NCBI RefSeq assembly: GCF_003932895.1
Contig: NZ_RQYW01000007.1
Coordinates: forward strand, 1-64,000
Direction: 5' to 3'
Length of the DNA stretch: 64,000 bases
DNA from: Leptotrichia sp. OH3620_COT-345
Lineage (GTDB): Bacteria; Fusobacteriota; Fusobacteriia; Fusobacteriales; Leptotrichiaceae
The translations under genes and the position numbers were made by a program. Of the stretch, positions 44,663-52,575 are shown piece by piece. The first letter of the stretch is position 1; each line of letters starts with the position of its first letter. The notes under the pieces were generated by a model that saw nothing but the letters and a program-made list of their open reading frames with translations, ran no database searches and was not told the origin of the DNA.

Positions 44663-46084
44663 TCACTCTCCATATATTTCTTCTATTCTTTCATCATCTA
44701 CTCCGAAGAAATAAGTCAAAATAAATCCTCCTGCATATGCTCCGAGCATTGCTATTAAATAAAGATGCCATGTTCCTTTAACAACTATAAGTAATCCGAA
44801 CAAGCCTGAAACTCCCAATGTTATAGTACCTAAATGAAATAATACCGCTAAAGCCCCTCCAAATCCTGAACCTAAACATGCAGTAATAAAAGGTTTACCT
44901 AAAGGTAAAGTCACTGCATACATCAGAGGTTCTCCTATCCCCAGTATTCCTACAGGTATAGAATCCCTTAACATATTTTTGAGTTTTTGATTTCCAGTTT
45001 TCATATATATAGCAATTCCTGCACCCACTTGTCCTCCTCCTGCCATCATTAATATAGGCAATAAATAATTAATACCTTTTGACGGTCCGTCAGGATTATT
45101 AAGCAATATATGAATAGGAGTCAAAGCTTGATGAAGTCCTACTGAAACCAGAGGTAGAAATCCTGTTGCAAGAATGTATCCTCCAAATATTCCTAATCTA
45201 TTGTAGACAAAATCAAGAATATCAAATATTCCTTTCGTCAAATATGAACCTAAAGGCTGTATGAAAAGTAAAGCTATAAATACACTTATTATTAAAGTAA
45301 ACAACGGAGTAAAAAAAGTATCAAGCATTGAAGGCATTATTTTTCTCACTCTTTTTTCAATATAAGCTACTATCATTCCCATAAATAAAGCTGCAAGCAG
45401 ACCACCGATCCCCGGAGTAAAAGGCTTATTTGTAAGAGGCAATATAACTGCATTTTTATCTTCAACTTTTAAAAGTAAAGGGAGTGCAGGATTTGTAACA
45501 AATATCGACCCCATAATCCCACCTAATACTGCTGTTCCACCAAATTCTTTAGCGGAATTCATCCCTACATATATAGCAAGATAGCCAAACATGACAAATC
45601 CTATACTTCTTAAAGCTGCAAACCACCAAACTGTATTATACATATTTTTAGTCGATACATTTATTACATTTGTAAGTCCCATTATAAGTCCTGCTGCAAT
45701 AATTCCCGGAAGCAAAGGAACAAATATATTTGCAATTTTTTGAAGAAATCTTTGAACAGGACCGTTATGCTTAGCTTTATTAACTTTTTTATTTTCATTT
45801 GCAACATTTTTTACATCGGATTTCATATCAGAAAATCCGAGAGACATTCCTGTAAGTTTAGAAAATTCCTCTCCCACTGCATTAACTTTTCCCGGTCCAA
45901 GTACTATTTGCAATGTATCCGCTTCCACTACATTTAGAATCCCCTCAATTTTTTTCAATTTTACCAAATCCACTTCTTTCTCGACTTTTACTCTTAATCT
46001 TGTCATACATACGGCATTTGAAAGTATATTTTCTCTACCGCCTAAAACATCATAAATTTCTTTTGCTGTTTTCTTTGTATCCAT
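44663..46084 (-). CDS. murP: PTS N-acetylmuramic acid-specific EIIBC component
   Basis: 473 residues. EIIB domain (1-90) with the phosphorylated Cys26 in SNAVCMTRLRV, a linker, then the EIIC glucose-family domain (about 115-460) with ten or so helices and GIGEPLMYAVTLPLGKPF, the sugar-binding signature. No EIIA domain, as in MurP/SacX-type proteins that borrow EIIA-Glc. Start at ATG 46084 with AAAGGAG 9 nt upstream; the ATG at 46093 abuts the ribosome site. Adjacent murR, murQ and mupG identify the substrate as MurNAc or MurNAc-GlcNAc. Confidence 0.92.
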   Translation of the reverse strand: MDTKKTAKEIYDVLGGRENILSNAVCMTRLRVKVEKEVDLVKLKKIEGILNVVEADTLQIVLGPGKVNAVGEEFSKLTGMSLGFSDMKSDVKNVANENKKVNKAKHNGPVQRFLQKIANIFVPLLPGIIAAGLIMGLTNVINVSTKNMYNTVWWFAALRSIGFVMFGYLAIYVGMNSAKEFGGTAVLGGIMGSIFVTNPALPLLLKVEDKNAVILPLTNKPFTPGIGGLLAALFMGMIVAYIEKRVRKIMPSMLDTFFTPLFTLIISVFIALLFIQPLGSYLTKGIFDILDFVYNRLGIFGGYILATGFLPLVSVGLHQALTPIHILLNNPDGPSKGINYLLPILMMAGGGQVGAGIAIYMKTGNQKLKNMLRDSIPVGILGIGEPLMYAVTLPLGKPFITACLGSGFGGALAVLFHLGTITLGVSGLFGLLIVVKGTWHLYLIAMLGAYAGGFILTYFFGVDDERIEEIYGE

Positions 46085-46101
46085 AACTCTCATCTCCTTT
46101 T

Positions 46102-46938
46102 TTATACTTTATTTATTTTTGTTTTTCTTATTTTTTCCGAAACCTGCTCATAATTCTTATTGGAATAAGCAAAATATAAAACATCTATTAAATTCAACAT
46201 AGATATTCTTGAATAAATTGCTGCACTTCTTACCAATGCTTCTTTTGAAGTTACAAATAAATTATACTTACACTTTTTTACAAGACGATTATTCCCATAA
46301 CCTGTGACAGATATAGATACTATATCTTTTGCAAGCAATATTTCAGCTATATCCGTTATTTCTTTAGTCAATCCCGAATATGAAATCAACACTGCCAAAT
46401 GCTTTTTATTACTGTTTATTGCCTGTACATGTTGTAAGTCTGTGCCTTCAAAACAGTTTACAGTTTTTCCGGCTCTCATAAATTTATAACGAGCATCAAG
46501 ACAGACTATATATGATGCTCCTATACCGTAAAAATCGACAACTTCCTTTTCAGTTATGAGATTTACAACGGTATCTATCATATCAGGCTCCTGTAAAAGC
46601 ATAGTTTCTTTCAAAGAATCTATACTTAATCTATTCAGTTTTTCTATGACTGTTTTTGTGTTATCTTTCCCATCTATGTCGATACTATCAAAATGAATTT
46701 CTTCATTTTCAAGGTTTACAACTTCTTCAAGCATTTTCAGCTTAAATTCTTGAAATCCGCTAAAACCTATTTTCTGACACATTCTTGTAACACAGGCATT
46801 ACTTGTAAATGTTTTCCTTGAAATAATATTAGTATCCAGCTCTCTTATTTTTCTATAATTTTTTATCAAATATTTGGCAACATACTCTTCATTGACTGTA
46901 AAGTCTTTATTTTCTCTAAGCTTTATCAGTATGCTCAT
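46102..46938 (-). CDS. murR: RpiR-family regulator MurR
   Basis: 278 residues. N-terminal HTH_6 domain (about 1-77; SRKTFTSNACVTRMCQKIGFSGFQEFK) and C-terminal SIS sugar-phosphate isomerase-fold domain (about 110-240; DFYGIGASYIVCLDARYKFMRAG, LISYSGLTKEITDIAEILL). MurNAc 6-phosphate is the effector of known MurR proteins. Overlaps murQ by 23 nt and precedes murP, so it is autoregulated with the operon. A 23-bp palindrome upstream of murQ is its probable binding site. Confidence 0.9.
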   Translation of the reverse strand: MSILIKLRENKDFTVNEEYVAKYLIKNYRKIRELDTNIISRKTFTSNACVTRMCQKIGFSGFQEFKLKMLEEVVNLENEEIHFDSIDIDGKDNTKTVIEKLNRLSIDSLKETMLLQEPDMIDTVVNLITEKEVVDFYGIGASYIVCLDARYKFMRAGKTVNCFEGTDLQHVQAINSNKKHLAVLISYSGLTKEITDIAEILLAKDIVSISVTGYGNNRLVKKCKYNLFVTSKEALVRSAAIYSRISMLNLIDVLYFAYSNKNYEQVSEKIRKTKINKV

Positions 46939-47827
46939 GAATAAGTCTCGCTACATTATTATCATATTTTTTCAATTTTTTAGTTGCCGTTTCTTTATCA
47001 ATGTTCAGTAATATCATTGTTATAGCCGTTTTCACATTATTCCCCGCTTCTATTAAAATCATGTCCGCTTTTTCATATTTACAGCCTGTGGTCTCCATTA
47101 TTATTCTTTTCGCTCTTTCAATGAGTTTATAATTAGACGTTTTTACATCTACCATATACCCTGAAAATACTTTTCCAAGCTTTATCATTACCGTGGTAGA
47201 AATCATATTAAGTATCATTTTCTGTGCCGTTCCCGACTTCATTCTCGTTGAACCTGTAACAATTTCAGGACCGACAACAACTTCTATAGGATATTGGCTT
47301 ATTCGTGATAATTCCGAATTTTCCGAACATGTTATACTTCCTGTTACTGCACCTATACTATCAGCATATTCTATAGCTCCTATGACATAAGGAGTTCTAC
47401 CCGAAGCTGTTAATCCTATAACGACATCATTTGAAGTTAAATTCATACTCATAATATCTTTTTTCCCTTGCTCCCTGTTATCTTCCGCATTTTCTTTAGC
47501 AAAAAACATTGCTTCTTTCCCACCGGCTATTATTCCTTGAACCTTTTCAGGAGAAACTCCGTATGTAGGCGGACATTCAGAGGCATCAAGGATACCTAAT
47601 CTCCCTGAAGTTCCCGATCCCACATATATTATTCTTGTATTTTCATTATATACTTTTAATATTCCATCTATAAGTTTTGAAATATCTTTCAGCTTTTTTT
47701 CAACACAAAACGCAACTTTTTTGTCTTCATCGTTTATTCTCCTCAAAATTTCAAAGCTATCCTGAAGCTCTATATCTTTACTGTTCTTATTATTTTCTTC
47801 TGTTGACAATCTGTTTAAATCTATCAT
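46916..47827 (-). CDS. murQ: N-acetylmuramic acid 6-phosphate etherase
   Basis: 303 residues. Removes the lactyl ether from MurNAc 6-phosphate to give GlcNAc 6-phosphate. SIS fold with IYVGSGTSGRLGILDASECPPTYG (about 56-80), GLTASGRTPYVIGAIEYA and GSTRMKSGTAQKMILNMIST. A C-terminal helical UBA-like tail is present. ATG 47827 is preferred to GTG 47836 because AGGGAG lies 8 nt before it. First gene of the operon. Confidence 0.96.
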   Translation of the reverse strand: MIDLNRLSTEENNKNSKDIELQDSFEILRRINDEDKKVAFCVEKKLKDISKLIDGILKVYNENTRIIYVGSGTSGRLGILDASECPPTYGVSPEKVQGIIAGGKEAMFFAKENAEDNREQGKKDIMSMNLTSNDVVIGLTASGRTPYVIGAIEYADSIGAVTGSITCSENSELSRISQYPIEVVVGPEIVTGSTRMKSGTAQKMILNMISTTVMIKLGKVFSGYMVDVKTSNYKLIERAKRIIMETTGCKYEKADMILIEAGNNVKTAITMILLNIDKETATKKLKKYDNNVARLIHEHTDKA

Positions 47828-47849
47828 TTTTATCACTCCCTTTAAAATA

Positions 47850-47878
47850 ATTATATCCTGATTTTCGATAAATGGAAG
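47850..47878 (-). promoter_or_regulatory. Probable murQ-operon promoter with poor -35
   Basis: Minus strand TATAAT (47850-47855), 23 nt upstream of murQ. The 17-nt-spaced -35 is CTTCCA, only three matches. This favours an activator, or operator control, at the palindrome just upstream. Confidence 0.55.
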
Positions 47879-47880
47879 TA

Positions 47881-47903
47881 TTTTTGAAAATGATTTTCAA
47901 AAA
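47881..47903. promoter_or_regulatory. Perfect 23-bp palindrome, candidate MurR operator
   Basis: TTTTTGAAAAT (47881-47891), one central base, ATTTTCAAAAA (47893-47903): 11 of 11 pairs. Centred about 49 nt upstream of the predicted start, between the HAD-gene terminator and the murQ promoter. Confidence 0.75.
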
Positions 47904-47911
47904 TTGAAAAA

Positions 47912-47950
47912 CAAAAAATCCGATATACTCAAAGATCGGTAATCGGATTT
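47912..47950 (-). terminator. Terminator after the HAD hydrolase gene
   Basis: AAATCCGAT (47916-47924) with ATCGGATTT (47942-47950), 17-nt loop; on the minus strand a T6 run (47913-47918) overlaps the stem end. Confidence 0.8.
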
Positions 47951-47961
47951 AAAACAATTTA

Positions 47962-48615
47962 TTATTTTTTTATATATTCTATTAAGTTCAATGGATTATC
48001 AACCATAAAATCGGGATTTTCATTTTTAAGCATATCTACACTATGGCTACCCCATGTAACACCGCATGTTTTTACATATGCAGACTTTCCCATTTTAATA
48101 TCAAATATTGCATCTCCTATCATGAGAGTGTTACTTCTATCAAGTCCGTATTTTTCAATGATAGAATTTACTCCTTCAGGATTAGGCTTATGATTTATAA
48201 CTTTATCCGCTCCTATAATTTCCATAAAATAATCTTTTATTTTGAGTAATTCGAGATTTCTTTCCAAAACTTCAGATTTTTTACTTGAAACTATAAAGCA
48301 TTTTATCTTTTTTTCTTTTAAAATATCCAATAATTCTTTTATTCCCGGAAAAATTTTTAAATACTTACTTTCCAGACTTTTATACAATTCCCTGAATATT
48401 TCAATTAATTTTTTAAATTCATCTTCTGATAATTCTTTCTCAGACATTTTCCTAAAAGATTTCTCAATGGGAATTCCCATATAATACTCTATTTTTTCTT
48501 CATCGGGAATATTCAATCCTATTTTTTCAAAAGCTTTTTGAGTGGCTACTATACCACATTTTTTAGAATCTCCCAAAGTTCCGTCAAAATCAAAGATAAA
48601 TGTATCTAAACTCAT
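47962..48615 (-). CDS. HAD-superfamily hydrolase, phosphoglycolate phosphatase-like
   Basis: 217 residues. Nucleophile Asp9 and Asp11 in DFDGTLGDS (9-17), motif II Ser in CFIVSSKKSEVL, motif III Lys in HKPNPEG, motif IV MIGDAIFDIKMGKSA. The alpha-helical cap (about 18-90) places it in subfamily IA with Gph/PpaX/beta-PGM. Substrate cannot be told. AGGAGG precedes the start. Flanked by terminators on both sides, so it is monocistronic. Confidence 0.88.
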   Translation of the reverse strand: MSLDTFIFDFDGTLGDSKKCGIVATQKAFEKIGLNIPDEEKIEYYMGIPIEKSFRKMSEKELSEDEFKKLIEIFRELYKSLESKYLKIFPGIKELLDILKEKKIKCFIVSSKKSEVLERNLELLKIKDYFMEIIGADKVINHKPNPEGVNSIIEKYGLDRSNTLMIGDAIFDIKMGKSAYVKTCGVTWGSHSVDMLKNENPDFMVDNPLNLIEYIKK

Positions 48616-48629
48616 TTTTTATTCCTCCT

Positions 48630-48678
48630 AAAAGCAAAAATGCCGTGATAGTTATTATACCATATATCTCGGCATTTT
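48630..48678 (-). terminator. Terminator after the LppM-like lipoprotein gene, with a promoter-like loop
   Basis: AAAATGCCGTGAT (48637-48649) with ATCTCGGCATTTT (48666-48678), one mismatch, T5 on the minus side. The 16-nt loop contains TGGTATAAT on the minus strand, an extended -10 that could start the HAD transcript inside the terminator. Confidence 0.8.
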
Positions 48679-48685
48679 CCTATTC

Positions 48686-49414
48686 TTAATGTTCTATTGA
48701 TTCATCAAGAGTTTCTTCAAATTTTCCTTTTTTATTTTTCTTTAACACTATTACTCCCAGTATTACCAAAAATGCTATTCCCATCATTCCTAAAACAATT
48801 CTGAATACTCCGTTTTTATTCTTATACTTAAAGTTCACTCTATCTCCCTGATAGAAAGTTATTTCTTTTTTATTTTTATCTATTGTTCCTGCGGCATTTT
48901 CTTCCGAAATTATTTCTCCATCAACTTTTACAGTTAATTTAGCGATTCTTGAACTTCCCATATCCACTATAACTATATTTTTGTCTTTTTTAAAAATTTC
49001 TGTATTCGAAGTTGCTTCTACTTTATTATTTTCAATGTCAGCAGAATTTGTTTCAGTATTATTCACCGAATTTTCAATACTGTTTAGACCAGTTGTTCCT
49101 GCACCTATGAATTTTAATATTTTCTTTAAATCTTCTTCTGTTTTCCAGTTAATTTCTATAACATATCTGTCTATATTAGAGTCACTGTCTTTTTCTTTTT
49201 TCAAAGTATATTTTTCAATTCCCAGTTTTGATATTTCAATTTTTAAATCTTCTTCTTTTATTAAGCCCTTTGCAATAGCAAGTTTTGAAACGGTATTTCC
49301 TGAAAAATCTTTATTAACTTTCATATCCGTTTCCACTGTTGCACAGCTTTGTATTATAAATACAAATAGCAATAATACTGATATTTTCAAATTTTTTTTA
49401 AGCTCATCCATCAT
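48686..49414 (-). CDS. Lipoprotein with C-terminal membrane helix (LppM/DUF3153-like)
   Basis: 242 residues. Signal peptide II with lipobox IIQSC (C about 24), then a domain of about 90 residues opening ATVETDMKVNKDFSGN, as LppM/DUF3153 proteins do. A Thr/Asn/Glu-rich linker (about 115-140), a second beta-rich part (IAKLTVKVDGEIISEENA...EITFYQGDRVNFKY), a membrane helix near 207-227 and a charged tail follow. Anchored at both ends. Function unknown. AAAGGAG precedes the two adjacent ATGs. Confidence 0.7.
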   Translation of the reverse strand: MMDELKKNLKISVLLLFVFIIQSCATVETDMKVNKDFSGNTVSKLAIAKGLIKEEDLKIEISKLGIEKYTLKKEKDSDSNIDRYVIEINWKTEEDLKKILKFIGAGTTGLNSIENSVNNTETNSADIENNKVEATSNTEIFKKDKNIVIVDMGSSRIAKLTVKVDGEIISEENAAGTIDKNKKEITFYQGDRVNFKYKNKNGVFRIVLGMMGIAFLVILGVIVLKKNKKGKFEETLDESIEH

Positions 49415-49613
49415 TTACTCTCCTTTATTTTAATTATATCATATTTTCAAAAAAATTTTAAGAAAAAATAAACTTTCAATAATTTCAATAATAATGATTA
49501 ATTATTTTATTCATTACCCGAGACTGTTCTCTCATTTATTATTAGATACTTTTTAACACTTTTCATTCAAAAAATTTTCATTGTAAAAACTGTTTTTGCC
49601 TATTCCCTATATT

Positions 49614-50132
49614 TTATTTTTCATCATATATTTTTTTCCACTTCCTTATTTTTGTCCTAAACGTTTTAAAAGGAGCAACAGTATTTATATGTATCCACTT
49701 CCAGATAGGCCAGTTACTCGGAGTCGACATCGCCCACTGTCTTCCTCCCCGCTTAAATAATTCCTCATCTGTATATTTTTCTATCAATTCAATAATTTTT
49801 TCGATTTTCCTGTTAAATTCATTTCTTAATTCCATTATTGAAAAGTTTTTGTATTTTTCATAAAAAGACTGGTAAAGCTCTCTTAAATTATTCCATTTAT
49901 AATTTTCCACAGGAGTTGTTACTTTTTCACCTTTCATATTTCTTTCTTCCCATAAAAGTATTAATCCCAACCAGCCCAATTGATAAGCTATCATTTGTGC
50001 AGGTGTCCTGTCCACACCATCTAATAAAGTATCTTTATTTCTATCATTAATTTGTTCAAATTCTCCGATAAAAAGTTCTGCTCTTTTATTTATTTCATTT
50101 ATAAGTTCATATTTATCCGCATATTCCTGCAT
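49614..50132 (-). CDS. ClbS/DfsB-family four-helix bundle protein (DUF1706)
   Basis: 172 residues, all-helical. Family marks: DRTPAQMIAYQLGWLGLILLWEE (about 41-63), an EELFKRGGRQWAMSTPSNWPIWKWIHINTVAPFK block and RTKIRKWKK near the end. ClbS protects E. coli from its own colibactin by hydrolysing the cyclopropane; relatives of unknown role are common in firmicutes. No polyketide genes are near. AAAGGAG is at good distance. Confidence 0.85.
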   Translation of the reverse strand: MQEYADKYELINEINKRAELFIGEFEQINDRNKDTLLDGVDRTPAQMIAYQLGWLGLILLWEERNMKGEKVTTPVENYKWNNLRELYQSFYEKYKNFSIMELRNEFNRKIEKIIELIEKYTDEELFKRGGRQWAMSTPSNWPIWKWIHINTVAPFKTFRTKIRKWKKIYDEK

Positions 50133-50274
50133 AATATTTCTCCTTTAATATTTTTCTTAACAAATATAGTTGAATCCAATATTGTAAATAAAACTGTTTT
50201 AATAATCACTTTTCCTATATAATTTATCATAAATCATTGAAAAATCTAAAATATTAACAAAACTTTTTTTGATA

Positions 50275-51366
50275 TTATTTTATTCCTATATAAATATGTA
50301 TTTCGACATTATCAAATCCGTTTCCGCCTATGTATTCTTCAAAATCATAATTGAATGATCTTTCCAGATTCCTTTCTTTTAAATAACCGTCTAAATTCCC
50401 CCAAAATTCTGCCAATATTTTTTTAGGATCTCCTAAAATTTTAAATTTTGCATATTTCCCTGACGGAATATTTATTTTCATAATATTTTTATATATTTCT
50501 CCATTTTCATCAAAAATTTCACATCCTACAAGATTATCATATTCAAGTCTATCATCCATAATATAATTATAATATACTCCTGTATAATTATCGTTAATTC
50601 TTCGGTTATTTTTTAATATCCTTTCTTCTTTAAACAAGTTATCCCATAAATCTGCTATTTTTTTAAACATTGTATCATTATCATCTTTTATTCTTTCCTT
50701 TAATCCTATAATGGTTTTTTCATTTATCTCCACTATTTCATAATTTATTTTATCGGCTTTATTAAAATTTTCCATCGCCTTAGGATAGCCTAATGTATAC
50801 ATATCATAAAAGAAATTTATATTCTTTTCGGAAATATCACCCAGAGCTCTCATCACATTTGCTGCAAAACAAATTGCTCCCGTTCCCGTAGCAGTTACCA
50901 TTTTTCCGTCAATTACAGAATCTATGTCAGTATATATAAAATTTTTATGATTTGTATACTTTTCACTGTTTTTTATTTCTTCAAAATCATTTACTGTATG
51001 ACGACAGTCATTTAAAATTCCGTTTACTGCAAGATAACGAGCAGCATCACAAATTGCTCCTACTACCTTTCCGTTATTTTTAAACTTTTTTACAAGATTT
51101 ATTATTTTTCCGCTTATTTCATTGTCCAATTTTCTCCAGTTGTATGAGCCCACTAATACTATACCTGAAACCTCATCGGATATTTCATCTATTGTCATAT
51201 GAGGGATAACTTTCAGCCCTCCTGTTGAAATCTTTATTTCTTTGTCGATCGAAGCATATTTTACAGCATAACCTGTAGAAAATTCTCTTACATTTAAAGC
51301 CGCTGATAAAAAAGCCGCTTCCCAATCTGCAAATCCGTTTAAAATGATAAATATAAATTCTTTCAT
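50275..51366 (-). CDS. Fusion of DJ-1/PfpI-type domain with GyrI-like effector-binding domain
   Basis: 363 residues. Residues 1-190 are a DJ-1/PfpI amidotransferase-like fold: catalytic Cys106 in VVGAICDAARYLA and Glu16 in ADWEAAF. Residues about 205-363 are a GyrI-like small-molecule-binding domain (IGLKERIKDDND, YKFKILGDPKKILAEFWGNL-type strand order, HIYIGIK end). The first domain alone resembles bacterial YdeA/PfpI-like proteins; the second is usually attached to AraC regulators or stands alone. The pair may sense and detoxify a small electrophile (inference). It follows the YafY/WYL regulator on the same strand. Confidence 0.82.
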   Translation of the reverse strand: MKEFIFIILNGFADWEAAFLSAALNVREFSTGYAVKYASIDKEIKISTGGLKVIPHMTIDEISDEVSGIVLVGSYNWRKLDNEISGKIINLVKKFKNNGKVVGAICDAARYLAVNGILNDCRHTVNDFEEIKNSEKYTNHKNFIYTDIDSVIDGKMVTATGTGAICFAANVMRALGDISEKNINFFYDMYTLGYPKAMENFNKADKINYEIVEINEKTIIGLKERIKDDNDTMFKKIADLWDNLFKEERILKNNRRINDNYTGVYYNYIMDDRLEYDNLVGCEIFDENGEIYKNIMKINIPSGKYAKFKILGDPKKILAEFWGNLDGYLKERNLERSFNYDFEEYIGGNGFDNVEIHIYIGIK

Positions 51367-51411
51367 TTTATCCTCCCATATATTTTTTGAAAATTCTTGA
51401 TTACTCTCAGA

Positions 51412-51432
51412 ACTTAACTATCTTAGTTAAGT
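51412..51432. promoter_or_regulatory. Perfect 21-bp palindrome upstream of the PfpI-GyrI gene
   Basis: ACTTAACTA (51412-51420), TCT, TAGTTAAGT (51424-51432): 9 of 9 pairs. No T tract, so it is more like an operator than a terminator. Confidence 0.6.
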
Positions 51433-51488
51433 CCGCTTTCATATATAACCCGACATTAAATCCCTGTTAATTTGATTATAACATACAT

Positions 51489-51512
51489 AATATGACTACA
51501 TTATGTCATATT
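51489..51512. promoter_or_regulatory. 8-bp inverted repeat between YafY-like and PfpI-GyrI genes
   Basis: AATATGAC (51489-51496) and GTCATATT (51505-51512) around 8 nt. A plausible dimeric regulator site, perhaps for the neighbouring WYL protein. Confidence 0.45.
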
Positions 51513-51539
51513 TAAATAATTTATATTTTTTGTGAAATA

Positions 51540-52433
51540 TTATTTATAATTGCTTTTCATTTTTTCAATTTTTTCGGATAAAATATTTTTTATCCTTAAA
51601 GGCTCAAATATTTTTATATTCTCTCCAAATGACAGTAAATAACCGTATAGCCATTCATTTTCAACATTTTCTGTCACAACTTCAAAATTCCCGTTTTCTT
51701 TCTTTTTTATATTTTCTTGAGAAAATTCGTCATAAATACGATATGCCTGAGATTTATCGGCTTCAAAAATAACTTTTACAGTTTCTGTTTCACTGTATTC
51801 ATTTTTCAAAGGAATTTTTTCTACTAATCTCTCAAAAATTTCTTCCGTTACTTGAAGATTTTTAATTCTTGTTATTTTAAAAGTCCTCATTTCACTGTTT
51901 TTTCGACAGAAAGCATATAAATACCATGCTTTTATTTTAAACCATAATTTTAAGGGTTCAGCACTACGTTTTGACTTAATTCCATTACTGTTATAATATT
52001 CAAAATTTACTACTTTTCTATTTAATATTGCATTTTTTATGTTTTCAAATATTTTCTTCTGTACTTCATTATATCCTGAAAAATCTACTTCTATCCAGTC
52101 AACTGATGATTTATTGAAAATTGTATTCAATTTTGAAAGAGTTTCTCCAATTTCAGGATAATTAGCTGCTTTTAAGCTTTGCAGTGCATACAATATATCA
52201 TTTTGTTCACTTTTGGAAATTATTGATTTATCTAAAACATAATCTTCAAGAAGTTTTATACCCCCATTTTTTCCTCTTGAAGAATAAACGGGTATTCCTG
52301 CAAACATCAATGCTTCTATATCCCTGTACACCGTTCTTATCGAAACTTCAAAATGATCTGCAAGCTCTTTTGCCGTTACATTTTTTTTATTTAATAGTAT
52401 ATAAACTGTTTCAAAAAGTCTGTTTATTTGCAT
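51540..52433 (-). CDS. YafY-type transcription regulator (HTH_11 + WYL domain)
   Basis: 297 residues. N-terminal DeoR-like winged helix (about 1-58; NVTAKELADHFEVSIRTVYRDIEALMFAGIPV) and a WYL domain (about 140-225; the W-Y-L triplet is in KIKAWYLYAFCRKN) followed by a WCX-like C-terminal extension. WYL proteins sense ligands or nucleic acids. The PfpI-GyrI gene lies 173 nt downstream with two palindromes between; together a regulator-effector pair. Ribosome site ATAGGAGAAA. Confidence 0.9.
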   Translation of the reverse strand: MQINRLFETVYILLNKKNVTAKELADHFEVSIRTVYRDIEALMFAGIPVYSSRGKNGGIKLLEDYVLDKSIISKSEQNDILYALQSLKAANYPEIGETLSKLNTIFNKSSVDWIEVDFSGYNEVQKKIFENIKNAILNRKVVNFEYYNSNGIKSKRSAEPLKLWFKIKAWYLYAFCRKNSEMRTFKITRIKNLQVTEEIFERLVEKIPLKNEYSETETVKVIFEADKSQAYRIYDEFSQENIKKKENGNFEVVTENVENEWLYGYLLSFGENIKIFEPLRIKNILSEKIEKMKSNYK

Positions 52434-52465
52434 ATAAATTTCTCCTATCTGTTATACTGTACTAA

Positions 52466-52474
52466 ATTATACCA
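52466..52474 (-). promoter_or_regulatory. Extended -10 promoter of the YafY-like gene
   Basis: Minus strand TGGTATAAT: TATAAT at 52466-52471 with an upstream TG at 52473-52474; no good -35. About 33 nt before the start codon. Confidence 0.5.
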
Positions 52475-52511
52475 CGGAATTTTCAATATATTCATTTATT
52501 ATATTTATTTG

Positions 52512-52540
52512 TTGACAAATTTTTCATTTTATTTTATCAT
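52512..52540 (+). promoter_or_regulatory. Sigma70 promoter of the AraC-type gene, overlapped by a palindrome
   Basis: TTGACA (52512-52517), 17 nt, TATCAT (52535-52540), 36 nt before the ATG. The -35 sits in ATTTGT-TG-ACAAAT, a 14-nt inverted repeat that could be an operator. Confidence 0.7.
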
Positions 52541-52575
52541 ACAAACAAATTTTATTTTTTATGGGGTGAAAAAAT

